A DNA stretch of 64,000 bases from contig CAJNAR010000171.1 in the NCBI GenBank assembly GCA_905220665.1, positions 186,001 to 250,000 of the forward strand, written 5' to 3'. The notes beneath the pieces were generated by a model, which saw only the letters and a program-made list of their open reading frames with translations, did no database searches and was not told the DNA's origin. Below are positions 33,909 through 44,259 of this stretch, piece after piece; position 1 is the first letter of the stretch, and every line of letters begins with the position of its first letter. This DNA comes from Albugo candida. Taxonomy: Eukaryota > Oomycota > Peronosporomycetes > Albuginales > Albuginaceae. Position numbers and translations under genes: made by a program.

Positions 33909-33975
33909 GTCGAATCAATGAATTTCAGCCAACCATATGTCATAACACAGCCCAAGAGCCAATCAATTTTGAGCA
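33909..33975. promoter_or_regulatory. 67-bp bidirectional promoter region between PPIL2 and PEX10 starts
   Basis: The two ATGs are divergent and only 67 bp apart, so both promoters must overlap here or extend into the coding regions. A CAATTTT core resembling the oomycete FPR motif lies about 10 bp before the PEX10 ATG. Functional assignment is inference from spacing. Confidence 0.5.
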
Positions 33976-35292
33976 ATGGCCTCGGTACAAAGCTTCTCGC
34001 TGGCGCGATCAGCAGCTGATCTTCTTTTAGCTGCTGAGAAGGACGTCTTGTATGAAGGAGAAGTAAGAAAGGGGTTGCAAAATGTGCTAGAAGGGGTTAT
34101 CGGTCACCGCATTGTAGCGCAATTATTGCCTGAAATATCCGCATTATCTTCATTCCTGTATTATTGTCTGTCCCTGCGGCTGCCATTTTGCTTGTCTTCA
34201 CATCAAAACAATCATTTAACGTTTCAAACTCTCGGAGAAGAATGCTGCAATCTCATTCGAGTATCAGTGAAAGATCTCTCACGAACGACAGACGCTACGA
34301 ACGAGCACAAACAGACGTACATTCCGATTGTCTCAACAAATATCAATTGTCGACTTTGGCTGTCACTAATCTGTGCGCATCTGTACAAATACGTCATAGA
34401 ACGCTCACGTTTTGGGTGGCTCAACCTGATGTATGTCAGAATGACACCGCGAGATCGCTTGGAACAGCAACGGCGCCAGCATCAGGAAGGAAGAGCATTA
34501 GGCTGCACAGGAAATCAAAGTGACTCGGAAGAGCAACCTCCTCGTTCTCTCCCGGCACGTGCATCAATCCTTCTACTGAATCATCTGGATGCATGGAAAA
34601 ACAAATTTCAAGCACGGTTGCATGCTTTGGAAAGTGATAGCTCTGGATCTATCAACGCTCTTATCGAATGGTTCCGTCAATTTCATCTGGCAATCTTTTA
34701 CATCACGGCAACATACCTGACCATACCCAACCGCTTATGCAAAATCCAGTATATATTTACTTCCGATCCGACACAATCCAATACCAGACAATCACGGCCC
34801 AATCTGTCAATTTTGGTGGGAAGAATTCGCTTCTGGTCCGCATATGCATTTCGTTTTTGACATTCCAACATGCTTTCTTTCTAGGGATACATAGCATTGA
34901 TTCGGCTTTCGGTTCCAGTAGTTGTCAAAACCACTCAAATTTTGAAGAAATGGAAGCACAGTAGAAAAGAAATGATCGAAGGAAAATCAGAGACGAGGTC
35001 TGTGGGCATTATGAGCTCTCGTGTACAAGCACCCATGCGAGTGCCAAGCGCAAAACAAAGCCAAAAGAGTTTGACCAAAGATGGTCAAGATGAATCCGCG
35101 GTCCATCATCGAGTCCAGCGGAAATGCGCGCTGTGCCTTGAGCCGAGAAAATCACCAGCAATAACGCCGTGTGGCCATGTCTTTTGCTGGGAGTGCATTG
35201 TTGGGTGGTGTCAAAAGAATCAACCGAAGTGTCCATTATGTCGGCAAGAAGTACTTCCACAGCAAATTAGAAGTCTTTATGGGTACAACTGA
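33976..35292 (+). CDS. PEX10: Peroxin PEX10, RING-type peroxisomal E3 ligase (two exons)
   Basis: PEX10 ubiquitinates the import receptor PEX5 in the peroxisomal membrane. Exons 33976-34815 and 34885-35292 (69-bp intron, phase 0); 415 residues. The N-terminal part has the family motifs SARSAADLLLAAEKD-like helix and TLGEEC; the middle has QFHLAIFYITATYLTIPNR, the membrane region. The C-terminus is a complete RING (about 361-402): CALCLEPRKSPAITPCGHVF, CWECI, CPLCR. A roughly 17-residue insertion before TLGEEC has no acceptor site and appears to be translated. Divergent from PPIL2. Confidence 0.93.
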
Positions 35293-35312
35293 AATGCGAT
35301 AATACATATGCC

Positions 35313-35964
35313 CTACGCCTTCCGCTGCCTCTTCGATTTTACTTGCTTTTTATTCGGCGATTTTCCTGCTTTCGGTTTATCTTGCTGCTGTCCACTGCTC
35401 TCGACTGGTGCAGGATCGCTCTTGTCGATCGTTTTCTCGTCCGCTTTTCGGGACTCTTTTTCTTTGACAGCGTTCACATAGACTTGATCTGAGCTAAGTG
35501 CGCTATGAATCATTCGCTTTGAAGCCTTTTGATCCAAATGCATCTTTGGTTCAGCATGACCGCTTTCTAATTTACTTATTCTGTTGATGAATGCTTTGAC
35601 TCGTTCCTATAATTATCGCTGTGTAAGCAGCCACTGAGTAGCGCAGATCAATCATATTCGCACCAGTTCTTGCTTCACGTGTAAATGACGCGGGTCTTCA
35701 GGCGAAACTCCTTGTGTCTTCAGGTATATGTATAGTAATCCATTCAAAGCGTACGCTGTGATGTTGAAACACTGACGTTAATGAGTGAAATGTATACCAC
35801 GATAACGTACCGAGCGACACATTGAGTTTTGCCTTTTCAAGTGACGAAATGTCGGGATTTGATAAACAGTTTTCGATCGATACACTTTGAAGATGCGCAT
35901 CTATAATTTGCAGGCTCATCTGCACATTACTAATAGACTTTTCGATAGAGACCGTAGTGGTCAT
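35313..35964 (-). CDS. C1D/LRP1-family nuclear exosome cofactor (three exons)
   Basis: C1D/LRP1 proteins bind structured RNA and help the nuclear exosome process rRNA. Exons 35964-35811, 35755-35664, 35606-35313; 179 residues. Splicing yields the signature LEKAKLNVSLAYALNGLLY followed by YLKTQGVSPEDP and HVKQEL, then ERVKAFINRISKLE, the Sas10/C1D core. The C-terminus is lysine-rich (KQVKSKRQRKA), typical of the family. Length is close to plant and animal C1D. It converges with PEX10: the stops are 20 bp apart. Confidence 0.92.
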
Positions 35965-37009
35965 TTGATAGTGCACAATTGAGAGTATCGGTGTAATTAG
36001 TCAAGGATAGGTGTCCACCAGTGTTTGAATTCTGATAGATTTGTCAACTGATAGAAAAGTCAACTGCAGGAATAACGAGATCACATCGTCGTGTCATCGA
36101 AGAGATTGAGTCGAGAATATGGACTACTTTAAGATTTCGTGGTGTGGAAAATGATTCTTGCTGTCGTCCTATTATGAACTACGGAGATGGCTGCGGGTCA
36201 ATCAAATAATACTCAGTATTACCTTTGTGAATTCATTTTGACACGCCTTGACTTTATTTGGCATGTGGCTTGGAGCACCTTCTGAGCGGGTACAAGGTAA
36301 ATTCAGAACTATTCTGCAACTTAGCTTCCTTTTCAAACACACAGCTTCTCGTATCCAGAGCTCTTGACCTGTAGCCACAATTACTCACTTAGGTGTTAAA
36401 GGTGCCAGGTTTATTCTTTCCGTGCCGATAATGTCGCGAACCTCAACATCGTTTGTAAGGCGTCATCGTCGTGGTATTCCTTGCGCTGTATCAAAGTAGT
36501 TACATGTTGATACGATGCACAACGAAGAGGTACAAATGCAGCATCGCCTCCACTGTGATCCTGGACTTTATTATATACTATTGGATTTTACCTTTTGAAT
36601 CACGTGTGATTATGGAGATCGATTTTACCTCATGGTCGAACGAAAAGGATCGGTCTTGGTGCGCTATGAATGTGACAGCACCAAAATGATAGGATCAATT
36701 ATCCAGCTTGCTTGCTGTATTAAAAACCCATTGAATTTTCTTACCCCTTTGAAGAAATGCTAAGTTTTTGGAATTTTCTGACGGCATGCAAAGGGTGTAG
36801 CATCGAAGAATTATTCTCGAATCATAAGAACTGCTGAGACGTCCAGCCATTTGATTCGGAAATAAATATGGACACGCCAGTGCCATGAGGGCAGATACCT
36901 TGCTGGAATGTTCAGTGTTAGAATAAGCAAAATAACGTCCAGTCACAGGAAATGTGCGTTAGTTTGGGTCTTAGTGACATGATGGCTATATATGGGGCTT
37001 TCTGATGTT
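35965..37009. other. Unresolved region with broken coding-like stretches
   Basis: On the plus strand, pieces such as MAAGQSNNTQYYLCEF (from about 36188), GVKGARFILSVPIM (about 36391-36450) and HRLHCDPGLYYILLDF followed after an in-frame TGA by DYGDRFYLMVERKGSV (about 36540-36660) look like protein but I found no consistent splice pattern; the TGA has no nearby donor. This could be a pseudogene or a gene with unusual splicing. No other feature recognised up to 37009. Confidence 0.3.
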
Positions 37010-38042
37010 CTATGCTTGGGAGTTTTTTTTGCGCTTCTTTAGCCGTTCTTGAGCAGCAAGAAAATCCTCCTCCGAAGGCTCTGAGTGCTTCGAGCGAGAT
37101 GGATTCTGGACTTTATTCTTATGCGACTTTGCAGCGTACTTTGCTTCCAAACTGGATACCATTGAAGAAAATTCCATCTCTCTACGTGGACGTGAGATAA
37201 TTCGAAAGCGTAAAGGAAACGAATTACCGTTTGGTTTTTCGTAGCGCACTACTTGGGCTAGCAGTATCACCAATATTCCTTTTCCGTATCTTTGAAAGTA
37301 AAGCTTCTGCTTCCATTGCCTCCTTTTTTCTCTTCTTGTCACGAGTCTTTCGACGATTGGCTTTCTCGGTACTGCTTGTACTTGAAGAAGTTCGCCACAC
37401 TTGGAACAAAGGTACCTACGAATGAAAACTATAAAAAGAATATTCCAAGCCAACATGCACATTATACTTTTTCTTGATCAATCGCTCGTTCGATCATTTT
37501 AGAAAAACGTGTTTCATCATCTTCGGTCGACAGCATGATTGCATCCATGATTTTAGACAGACAGCCTTTGAACTTAATATACGCATTTAAAACATCCTTC
37601 TCTTCTTCTTCTGAAAACCTGTATTTCTTTTCAAACTCATCAATATCTTTTTCCGTCACTTTAGGAAATATCTTGTCGAAGTAATCTTTCCACGTTGTGC
37701 TCAAGTTTGCATCGTCTTCATTACAGGAGTAACTGCCAGTCGAATCATAATATTCTCTAGACTCCTTTTTGATTAAAATTGCATGAATTGCGCTGATAGC
37801 TTGAAACTTTCTCGTTGCTTCCTCTTGCGTGAGTTGGTCTCTTCCTTGCTTGTCAGGATGCTAATGAAGACGACATCACACGTGCACCTTGGAAATCAAC
37901 AAGAATAGTCAGATCGTACATATCGAAGCGCAAGCTTGTGGTAAGATTTGTTTATTTCTTTGTCGCTAGCATCTTTCTTTATACCCAGAACTTCGTATAG
38001 ATTGCATTGAGATCCAAATTCTGCTGCAATCAAATCGCTCAT
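37010..38042 (-). CDS. DNAJC9: DNAJC9-type J-domain histone co-chaperone (four exons)
   Basis: DNAJC9 binds histones H3-H4 and recruits HSP70. Exons 38042-37920, 37860-37468, 37415-37228, 37181-37010; 291 residues. The J domain starts near residue 14 (CNLYEVLGIKKDASDKEI); intron 1 sits exactly before the HPD motif (residues 42-44), which is intact. The DNAJC9-specific region follows: WKDYFDKIFPKVTEKDID, YIKFKGCLSKIMDAIM and the C-terminal SSLEAKYAAKSHK. The end is lysine-rich, as in homologues. All introns are 46-59 bp. Confidence 0.93.
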
Positions 38043-38181
38043 TGCGCTTGTTTTTGTGGCTTATCGATTTGATGAAATACGTATGAATCAGCCAATCAAT
38101 ACACGCCTGTGAAAAGATACAATTAAATAAGCTCATTTTGTCAATGTCGCGATAATAATAGCTCTCTCGATAACTGTCACT

Positions 38182-39096
38182 GTGTCTACTCTTCTTTCGC
38201 GGAGGAATTTTATTGGTGCTGTTGAGCTAGTAGCCCCACCAGATGCTCGTGTTTTGAAAAAAGGTGCACAGAGTCGAAAAGGTTTGAAATCACAACACGA
38301 GTGCATTAACAACTCCGATTGGAGGAAATTGAAGTTAGGTCGCGGCTGTCGAGCTAAAGCAAAGCGCAATTTCATGGATGCCTTTGCAGCATTCCGAACG
38401 TTCGCCGAAGAGCCCCTTTTGGTTGTAGGTCAAGAAAGTAAATCGCAGCATGGCACTACTCTTCAACAGACCAAATCACTTGAAGAGCTGATACAAGTCG
38501 AGGTACATTTGAGCATGCTTTGACAATGGAGCTTGCTGACAGTGCTGGTGTGGTACTAGATCAAATACAAGCACATAGTCCGAGAAAACTTGTTGAAAGT
38601 GGATTTGATCAATGATAGAGTCATGATGGAGATGCAGAGCTGGCTTCAGAAACTTGCTGATGATACGGAAGCGCTGGGAATACCCAACATTTCACATAGC
38701 TCTTTATCGTTGGAATCGTGCAGCAACCTGTGTAAAATAATCAAAGATCGCATTCAAACTTTAAGAAGTGAAGTACAGATTCTGGAAAGCGAAGCCGAAG
38801 AGCGAATAGCAGCTGAAAGAAGTTGCAGTAAGGGTCGAGAAGTGAACGTCGACAATGTCATATCAATTCGAAATATGACAGCTGAGCTTTTGAAACTACA
38901 GCGAAATGCTTGGTCGCTTCGAGAGAAAAAGAACATGCTTTGCAAGCTAACAACAGTTCATTCTAAAGCAAACGTTTTCCCGGCGAAGGAGTCTTCTTGC
39001 ATTCCGAAGGATATATTTGGCTGTACGCCGAAATCAACGCAAAAGTCCACATTATCAAACACAAAAGCCGACTCGGCCTTTGATCTCCCATTTTGA
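38182..39096 (+). CDS. Unrecognised coiled-coil protein (5' end not resolved)
   Basis: Exon 38182-38502 joins exon 38560-39096 by a 57-bp GT-AG intron in phase 0, giving at least 285 residues. No in-frame ATG was found at the 5' end: the frame runs back past a GTG at 38182, and an acceptor-like TAG at 38159-38161 may mark an upstream exon I could not place. The first part is basic (LKKGAQSRKGLKSQ), the second helical with coiled coils (LLKVDLINDRVMMEMQ; RIQTLRSEVQILESEAEE) and an unstructured tail ending DSAFDLPF. The layout resembles kinetochore or spindle coiled-coil proteins, but no family is recognised. Confidence 0.55.
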
Positions 39097-39234
39097 GTTA
39101 AAATACTTTTGTTACCTAATTCAATGAGAAAGCTTAGGCTTGTAATCAAAGTAATTACCGTATGTCAAAATAATACACCACGGACGTTACAATTTATTTT
39201 ATATGCAGCACCTTTGATTCTCGTCACTTGCGCT

Positions 39235-39741
39235 ATGGATGCATCTAGGAACGAGGAGATCATATCTCAATGGTGGAATCAGCTAAAACATCTCATTGCC
39301 CACCCTAGATTACTCGTGCTACACGAACATCTCTATTTCGCAGCGTTAAACGCGCAAAATGCATCGACTTATGGCCCTACTAGCTCCTCACTACGAGTTA
39401 CGGAAGCGATAAAGTTCCTCTCGCGTACAATTGAGGTACAATCTGATATGACTCACTCTATCGTCACCGAAGTACAAAAGTTTTCTCGTCTCATCAAAGA
39501 AGGCGACGTCACGAGAGACGAAAGCATCATCGACAAAATGAGCTTTCGAATGGCAATTAGTATGATTTCTCTTGCACAAAAGAAACGCGAATCGAATTTT
39601 GGGACAGTATCTTCAGGTAGTGGACTTCTCGTAGACATTCTCCGCAATTGGACACCGCAATCAGCGTTCCTGTTCCCTCACTTGGCACATGAAGGTGATT
39701 CGCCTCTTGTAGTATCAAATCACATTGCTTTAACATTCTGA
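39235..39741 (+). CDS. Unrecognised 168-residue protein
   Basis: Open frame beginning MDASRNEEIISQWWNQL, predicted mostly helical, with no membrane segment or known domain. It could be an independent gene or the 5' exon of something larger; it ends 42 bp before the ATG of the EH-domain protein on the same strand. Codon use and amino-acid composition look like real coding sequence. The frame stays open for about 40 codons upstream of this ATG, so the start is not certain. Confidence 0.5.
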   Translation: MDASRNEEIISQWWNQLKHLIAHPRLLVLHEHLYFAALNAQNASTYGPTSSSLRVTEAIKFLSRTIEVQSDMTHSIVTEVQKFSRLIKEGDVTRDESIIDKMSFRMAISMISLAQKKRESNFGTVSSGSGLLVDILRNWTPQSAFLFPHLAHEGDSPLVVSNHIALTF

Positions 39742-39783
39742 TACAATGTAGATAATGCTGAGGTTTTTCTTTCGCGTTTTGAG

Positions 39784-42700
39784 ATGAATGAGGACGATGA
39801 AGCCCATTACGCAAGCGAATTTAACAAGCTCACGAATGGGATTGTGGGATTTGGTGGTACCGAGCGAAAGCGAGAGCTGATATCTTTGGAGGAAGCTATG
39901 AGATTTTTTCAAGTCTCGGGATTATCACAGCAGGTTTAGCTATTGCGTTTGCGATTTTGACAAGTTCTGACTTTTCCATCTAGGAACTGCTCGAGATTAT
40001 GTACCTTGTCAAATCCGCATTTCTTGAAGTCTCTTTAGAAAATGTATCGAAGGAGGAATTTTGCATTGACATGCATCTTATCGCGTGTCGCTCGAAACGC
40101 GGTCTTAGAAAACTTCCATTGGACTTCCCTTTTGCTTTGTTTACTCTCTTACCCAATCTCGGCAAAGGTTTTAGAGGCTGTAATGACGGCCACCAAAATC
40201 TTCAGAACCTTACAAGTGCTTCTTCCTTGATTTCATTATTGGATAGGCAACTAGAATACACCAAAGGCCATCTTCGGTTGGTAAAGCTCAATTGTGCGAT
40301 TACCGAGCAGATAATGTCGGAATTGCATCAGTATGTGAGCGAGTTAGTCCAGCAACTGGGTGATCTAGGGATGAGTGATACTTGGCCTGATATCGTCGGA
40401 TGCGGCCTCGAATTGACAATGGAAAAACTCAATCAGATCACGGGTGGTATGAGAGCTTTTATGGAACGCGAAAGAACGAGTATTCGAGAGAGCGAACATT
40501 TGTCTTTGAGCAGTACAGACGATACAAATGATCCTACTTATGTGCTTCCAGTCAAGCTTGTGCATGAGCTAAGCGAACTACGGCAAAAACGCAAGAGTCT
40601 GGAAGAGTTGCATAGTAAGGTATGTGAAGAACTCCAACAGCAAATGGACAAGGGAGCTGATTACAGGAGCGTCCGATCCGTCTGCGATCAATTACTGGAT
40701 TCGTCTCATTCGCTTCGACACGATGATTGCGACAAAAAGTCGATTGACTTTGAAGTAAAGCGGGATTACTTAGCCGAGGATGCGGGAATTGTGAGCAATC
40801 CACCACTGCACAATACAAATTCCTGGCAAAAGGAAAAAGTGAATACAGTCCCCGCTAAGAGCATAGATCAAGGTTCCGAAGCTTTCTTTGTAAATTTCGA
40901 CGACTCGACCTTTTCTTCTGCAGACGTGATGCATTCACAGAAATCCGATAGCTGTGCAAAGCTCGATTTGGATGATGGAGATTTCGCCAAAAGTCAAGAC
41001 TGGGGCAAGGATGATGTTGATGAAGCTAAGAGAGCGGATCACGTCAAGCCAAAGGCGATCGAGCAAACTGGCTTGACAGATACTAGTTTTTTCAACGCGT
41101 GGGAAAGCAGTACGTTTCAGGCTTTTGGAAAAGGTGACGATGATACAAGAACAAACACACTGTCGCCAACTGATGTACATGATTGTGTTTTAATGCATGA
41201 AATACGATCCGTCAAAGACTTTTTACCAAATTACAGTGAGAGCATCGAATACGGCCTGAAAAGCTCCGCTTTTGCCGACAAAGAATTGGTGCATGGTATC
41301 CCACTCGATGGAGGAAATGATATCGACCTGAATGTGCTCGGTGAGAGAGCTCTTGACATTAGTGAGAATACTCAGAAGACCGACAAAATCAAGGATAATG
41401 CCTCCATGTTGCTGGCTACCCCAGCTCCAATTCGGGAAACATCAAGATTGAGTGAACGATTGAGGAATCGTGCTACTTTGATCACTAAAGTAGACGACAG
41501 CATCGCCTTGAAATCAGCTCCGTTCGATCAAAGCAGTTTCTTTTCGACTGAAACATGTACCAAAGATGAAATTAGTACTACTTTACAAGACGAGAACCAA
41601 GCACAAAAGACCAACGTCAAGCTGAAAGCATTGTCGTTCGAATGCGACTTTGGCGAGTTTGAACAAGCTACCGCGACGGCGACGTTTGGATCCTTCGAAT
41701 CAAGCACAAATATTGATGGCTTGGAATTCGCATCCTTTCAGGCATTTGAGAGTGCTCCAAATAAAGCCTTTGATACTTCAGTGAATGAAACTATGGCTGT
41801 CTCAGAGGATACAAAGCCCATCGATGATAAAGCTTTCAGTGCTTTCGGATCGTTTGAGATTAATAGCTCCGAATTTGAATCGTTTGGGGACTTTGAGCAA
41901 GCTTCTGATCTGAAAAGTCCATCATCGATCAATATGGACAATACGGTCGAGAATTGGTCTTCCTTCGCAACGCCTGGCGTCCCCACTGAATCCAATATAT
42001 GGACAGTCGACGACTTGCATAGGACAGGCTCGATGCCGAAGGATAAGTGTTCAAGTAGCGATGATTTCTGCATGGAGACCTTTGCTGCTGACAGTTGTGA
42101 TACATCCGATGCCTTCCAAGAACCACAAGTTACAGAGGAAGAAAATGGCTGTCATGTCATCCCAGAAGGTGACCAGTCGCTATATGAAGCGAGCTTAGAA
42201 GCTCCTCTTCCCGAATTCACCTTTTCGGAGGTGGAGTCCGTGCTTGAGACCGATGCTTCTGAGTTGTCTTTCAGCACAGCCAACGTAAGCAACGAGGAAC
42301 CGAAATTATCTACTGAGACTAAAAGTGACGAAAATACATTCGACGCGACTTTGACGCTTCAATCAAACGATTTGGAGAGTACCAGCGACTCGATAGTCGA
42401 TCCCTCGCCAGTCCACGAGAAAGGCCCGAAGGAACATATAACAACATTTGACAGCGAATATCTTCCTCCGTTGGACGATCTCGCTTTTTTTGAAGCGCAG
42501 CCAACAAGTGATACATTTCGAGCCACTGGTGAATCTATCGACTTTATTATTGAGAGAAATCCTTCTATTGAAAATATTTTTGCCGATACAGAGCCCAACT
42601 CAGCAGATTTATCCCGCTTACAGTCGGAGGACTCTTTCAAGACTGAGGATTTTGCAGAGACGATTGCTTTCGACACAGTCGATTGTAAGACAAATGAGAT

Positions 42701-44183
42701 TAACGTTATGGATGCTATCGAAACCAAAGTGTTCTCAGAACCGATTGTAGAACAAGATGGATTGAAAAATGATGCTGTAAACGACAGCAAGGAAAGTAGA
42801 ATTTCTTTGGGACTCTTGAATAAAGAAGACACTGAGATTTGGCAACGCACATCTACTGATGGTGACGGATACAACGATCTCAATACAAAACATCAATTTC
42901 CATTACTCGACCCGAATGCTGTGACACTCGAGACGGAGCCCCCGGAAGCAGCTCAGCTGGTCAATTTTCCTGATTTCTTGGAATTGAAGGCTGAAGAATT
43001 GCCAAGGTACTCGTCGTCGTTGGTGGATTCCAGGAACACCGATATATGTATTGACGACCCACACATCGTCGATGAGCTTCCCATTTTGTTAGACTTGGTC
43101 GAAGCCCCACCAGGAAATGATTTTTTAAAATCCGTAGCGAATACAACGGATACCCAAGAGGAGATCAACACAAGAGAAATGGTATCGTTCTATCTGCCTC
43201 GAGACAGACATCACGTGTCTCTCGTCGAGGTGGCTCAAGCCGACCAGAGTTCCGATAACGTGGATACCATGCCTCTGGCTAATGATGTGACCAAGGCTAC
43301 CAACTCCGCGGATGGTGACCTGAATACCAGGAAGACTTTGATCGCACTCGGAAGCTCAAATGATACTTTACGCGATGAATTGGTACATTTATTTGAAAAA
43401 TGTGACGATCAAGCGCTTATCGATCATGAGCCGGATGCCGCAGTTTCTCACGAAACTATCAAAAGTGATGAAACAGGTGATAATGATGCTTCAGCATGTC
43501 TTTTTATTTTGGAAGTGGGACAATCGAAAATGGAAGATGTGGAAGCCGAGTTGGGTGAGATGTTCTCAGCTTACACTACGGCCAAATTGAATGAAATAGA
43601 AGACTCCATCGGTACGCCTGATTGCACCGAAGCCTGTAATGCAACTCAAGAAGAGATGCTATCTGTCAAATCCGCCCTCTTCGCATCCATCGATGAGTTA
43701 TGTCGTCTGGCCTCAAAAGAAAGAAAAAACAACGCAACGAGTGATGATTTCGAGCCGAGTACGTTCATTGTCGAGTGTGAAAGTGAGAAAACCGCGAAGA
43801 GGAACGTCGAGCAAAGCCATTTGAAAGAACACACAGATGCTTCCACGCAGGAACTCACCAAAAACGGAATTACAGACGATGAAGCGTTTGAAAAACTAAT
43901 GGAACAAGTCCCGTTTCCACCTCTCCTTTTTACCGAAGATGTTTTGACCGATAATTTTGAATTTGAGCATGACCAAGTCGCCAGCATTATGCGGAAACAG
44001 AGCGCACGGAAAAATTCGAATCCGTTCGCAAACAAATCTGCAGCTGATGTGGCGAAAGCTGTTGATGACTTGATCGGACACTGCGAATCTCTTTCCGATG
44101 ATGAATCCTTGGGAGTGACGAGGAAGCTCACATTAGAAGAAGTTAGCAACGAATTAGAGCGTATGACATTGGATGTTGCGTAA
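39784..44183 (+). CDS. Large acidic EH-domain protein, probable endocytic adaptor
   Basis: Exons 39784-39933 and 39984-44183 (50-bp intron, phase 0); 1449 residues. The intron lies inside an EH-type (EPS15 homology) domain at about residues 35-115: SLEEAMRFFQVSGLSQQ | ELLEIMYLVKSAFLE...SKEEF...DMHLIACRSKRGL...LPLDFPF. Helical segments follow to about 270. The remaining 1100 residues are very acidic and Ser/Thr-rich, with a cluster of DFGEF, TFGSFE, FASFQAFE, AFGSFE and FGDFE motifs (about 603-690), which resemble clathrin/AP-binding motifs of endocytic accessory proteins. EF-hand calcium ligands in the EH domain are weak. A vesicle-trafficking role is inferred. Confidence 0.75.
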
Positions 44184-44259
44184 TTAGTGAGTGTGATGTG
44201 AATGTACATGCCTTTTAGCTACATTCGTATAACACTACCGACGACTAAAGATCGACTGA

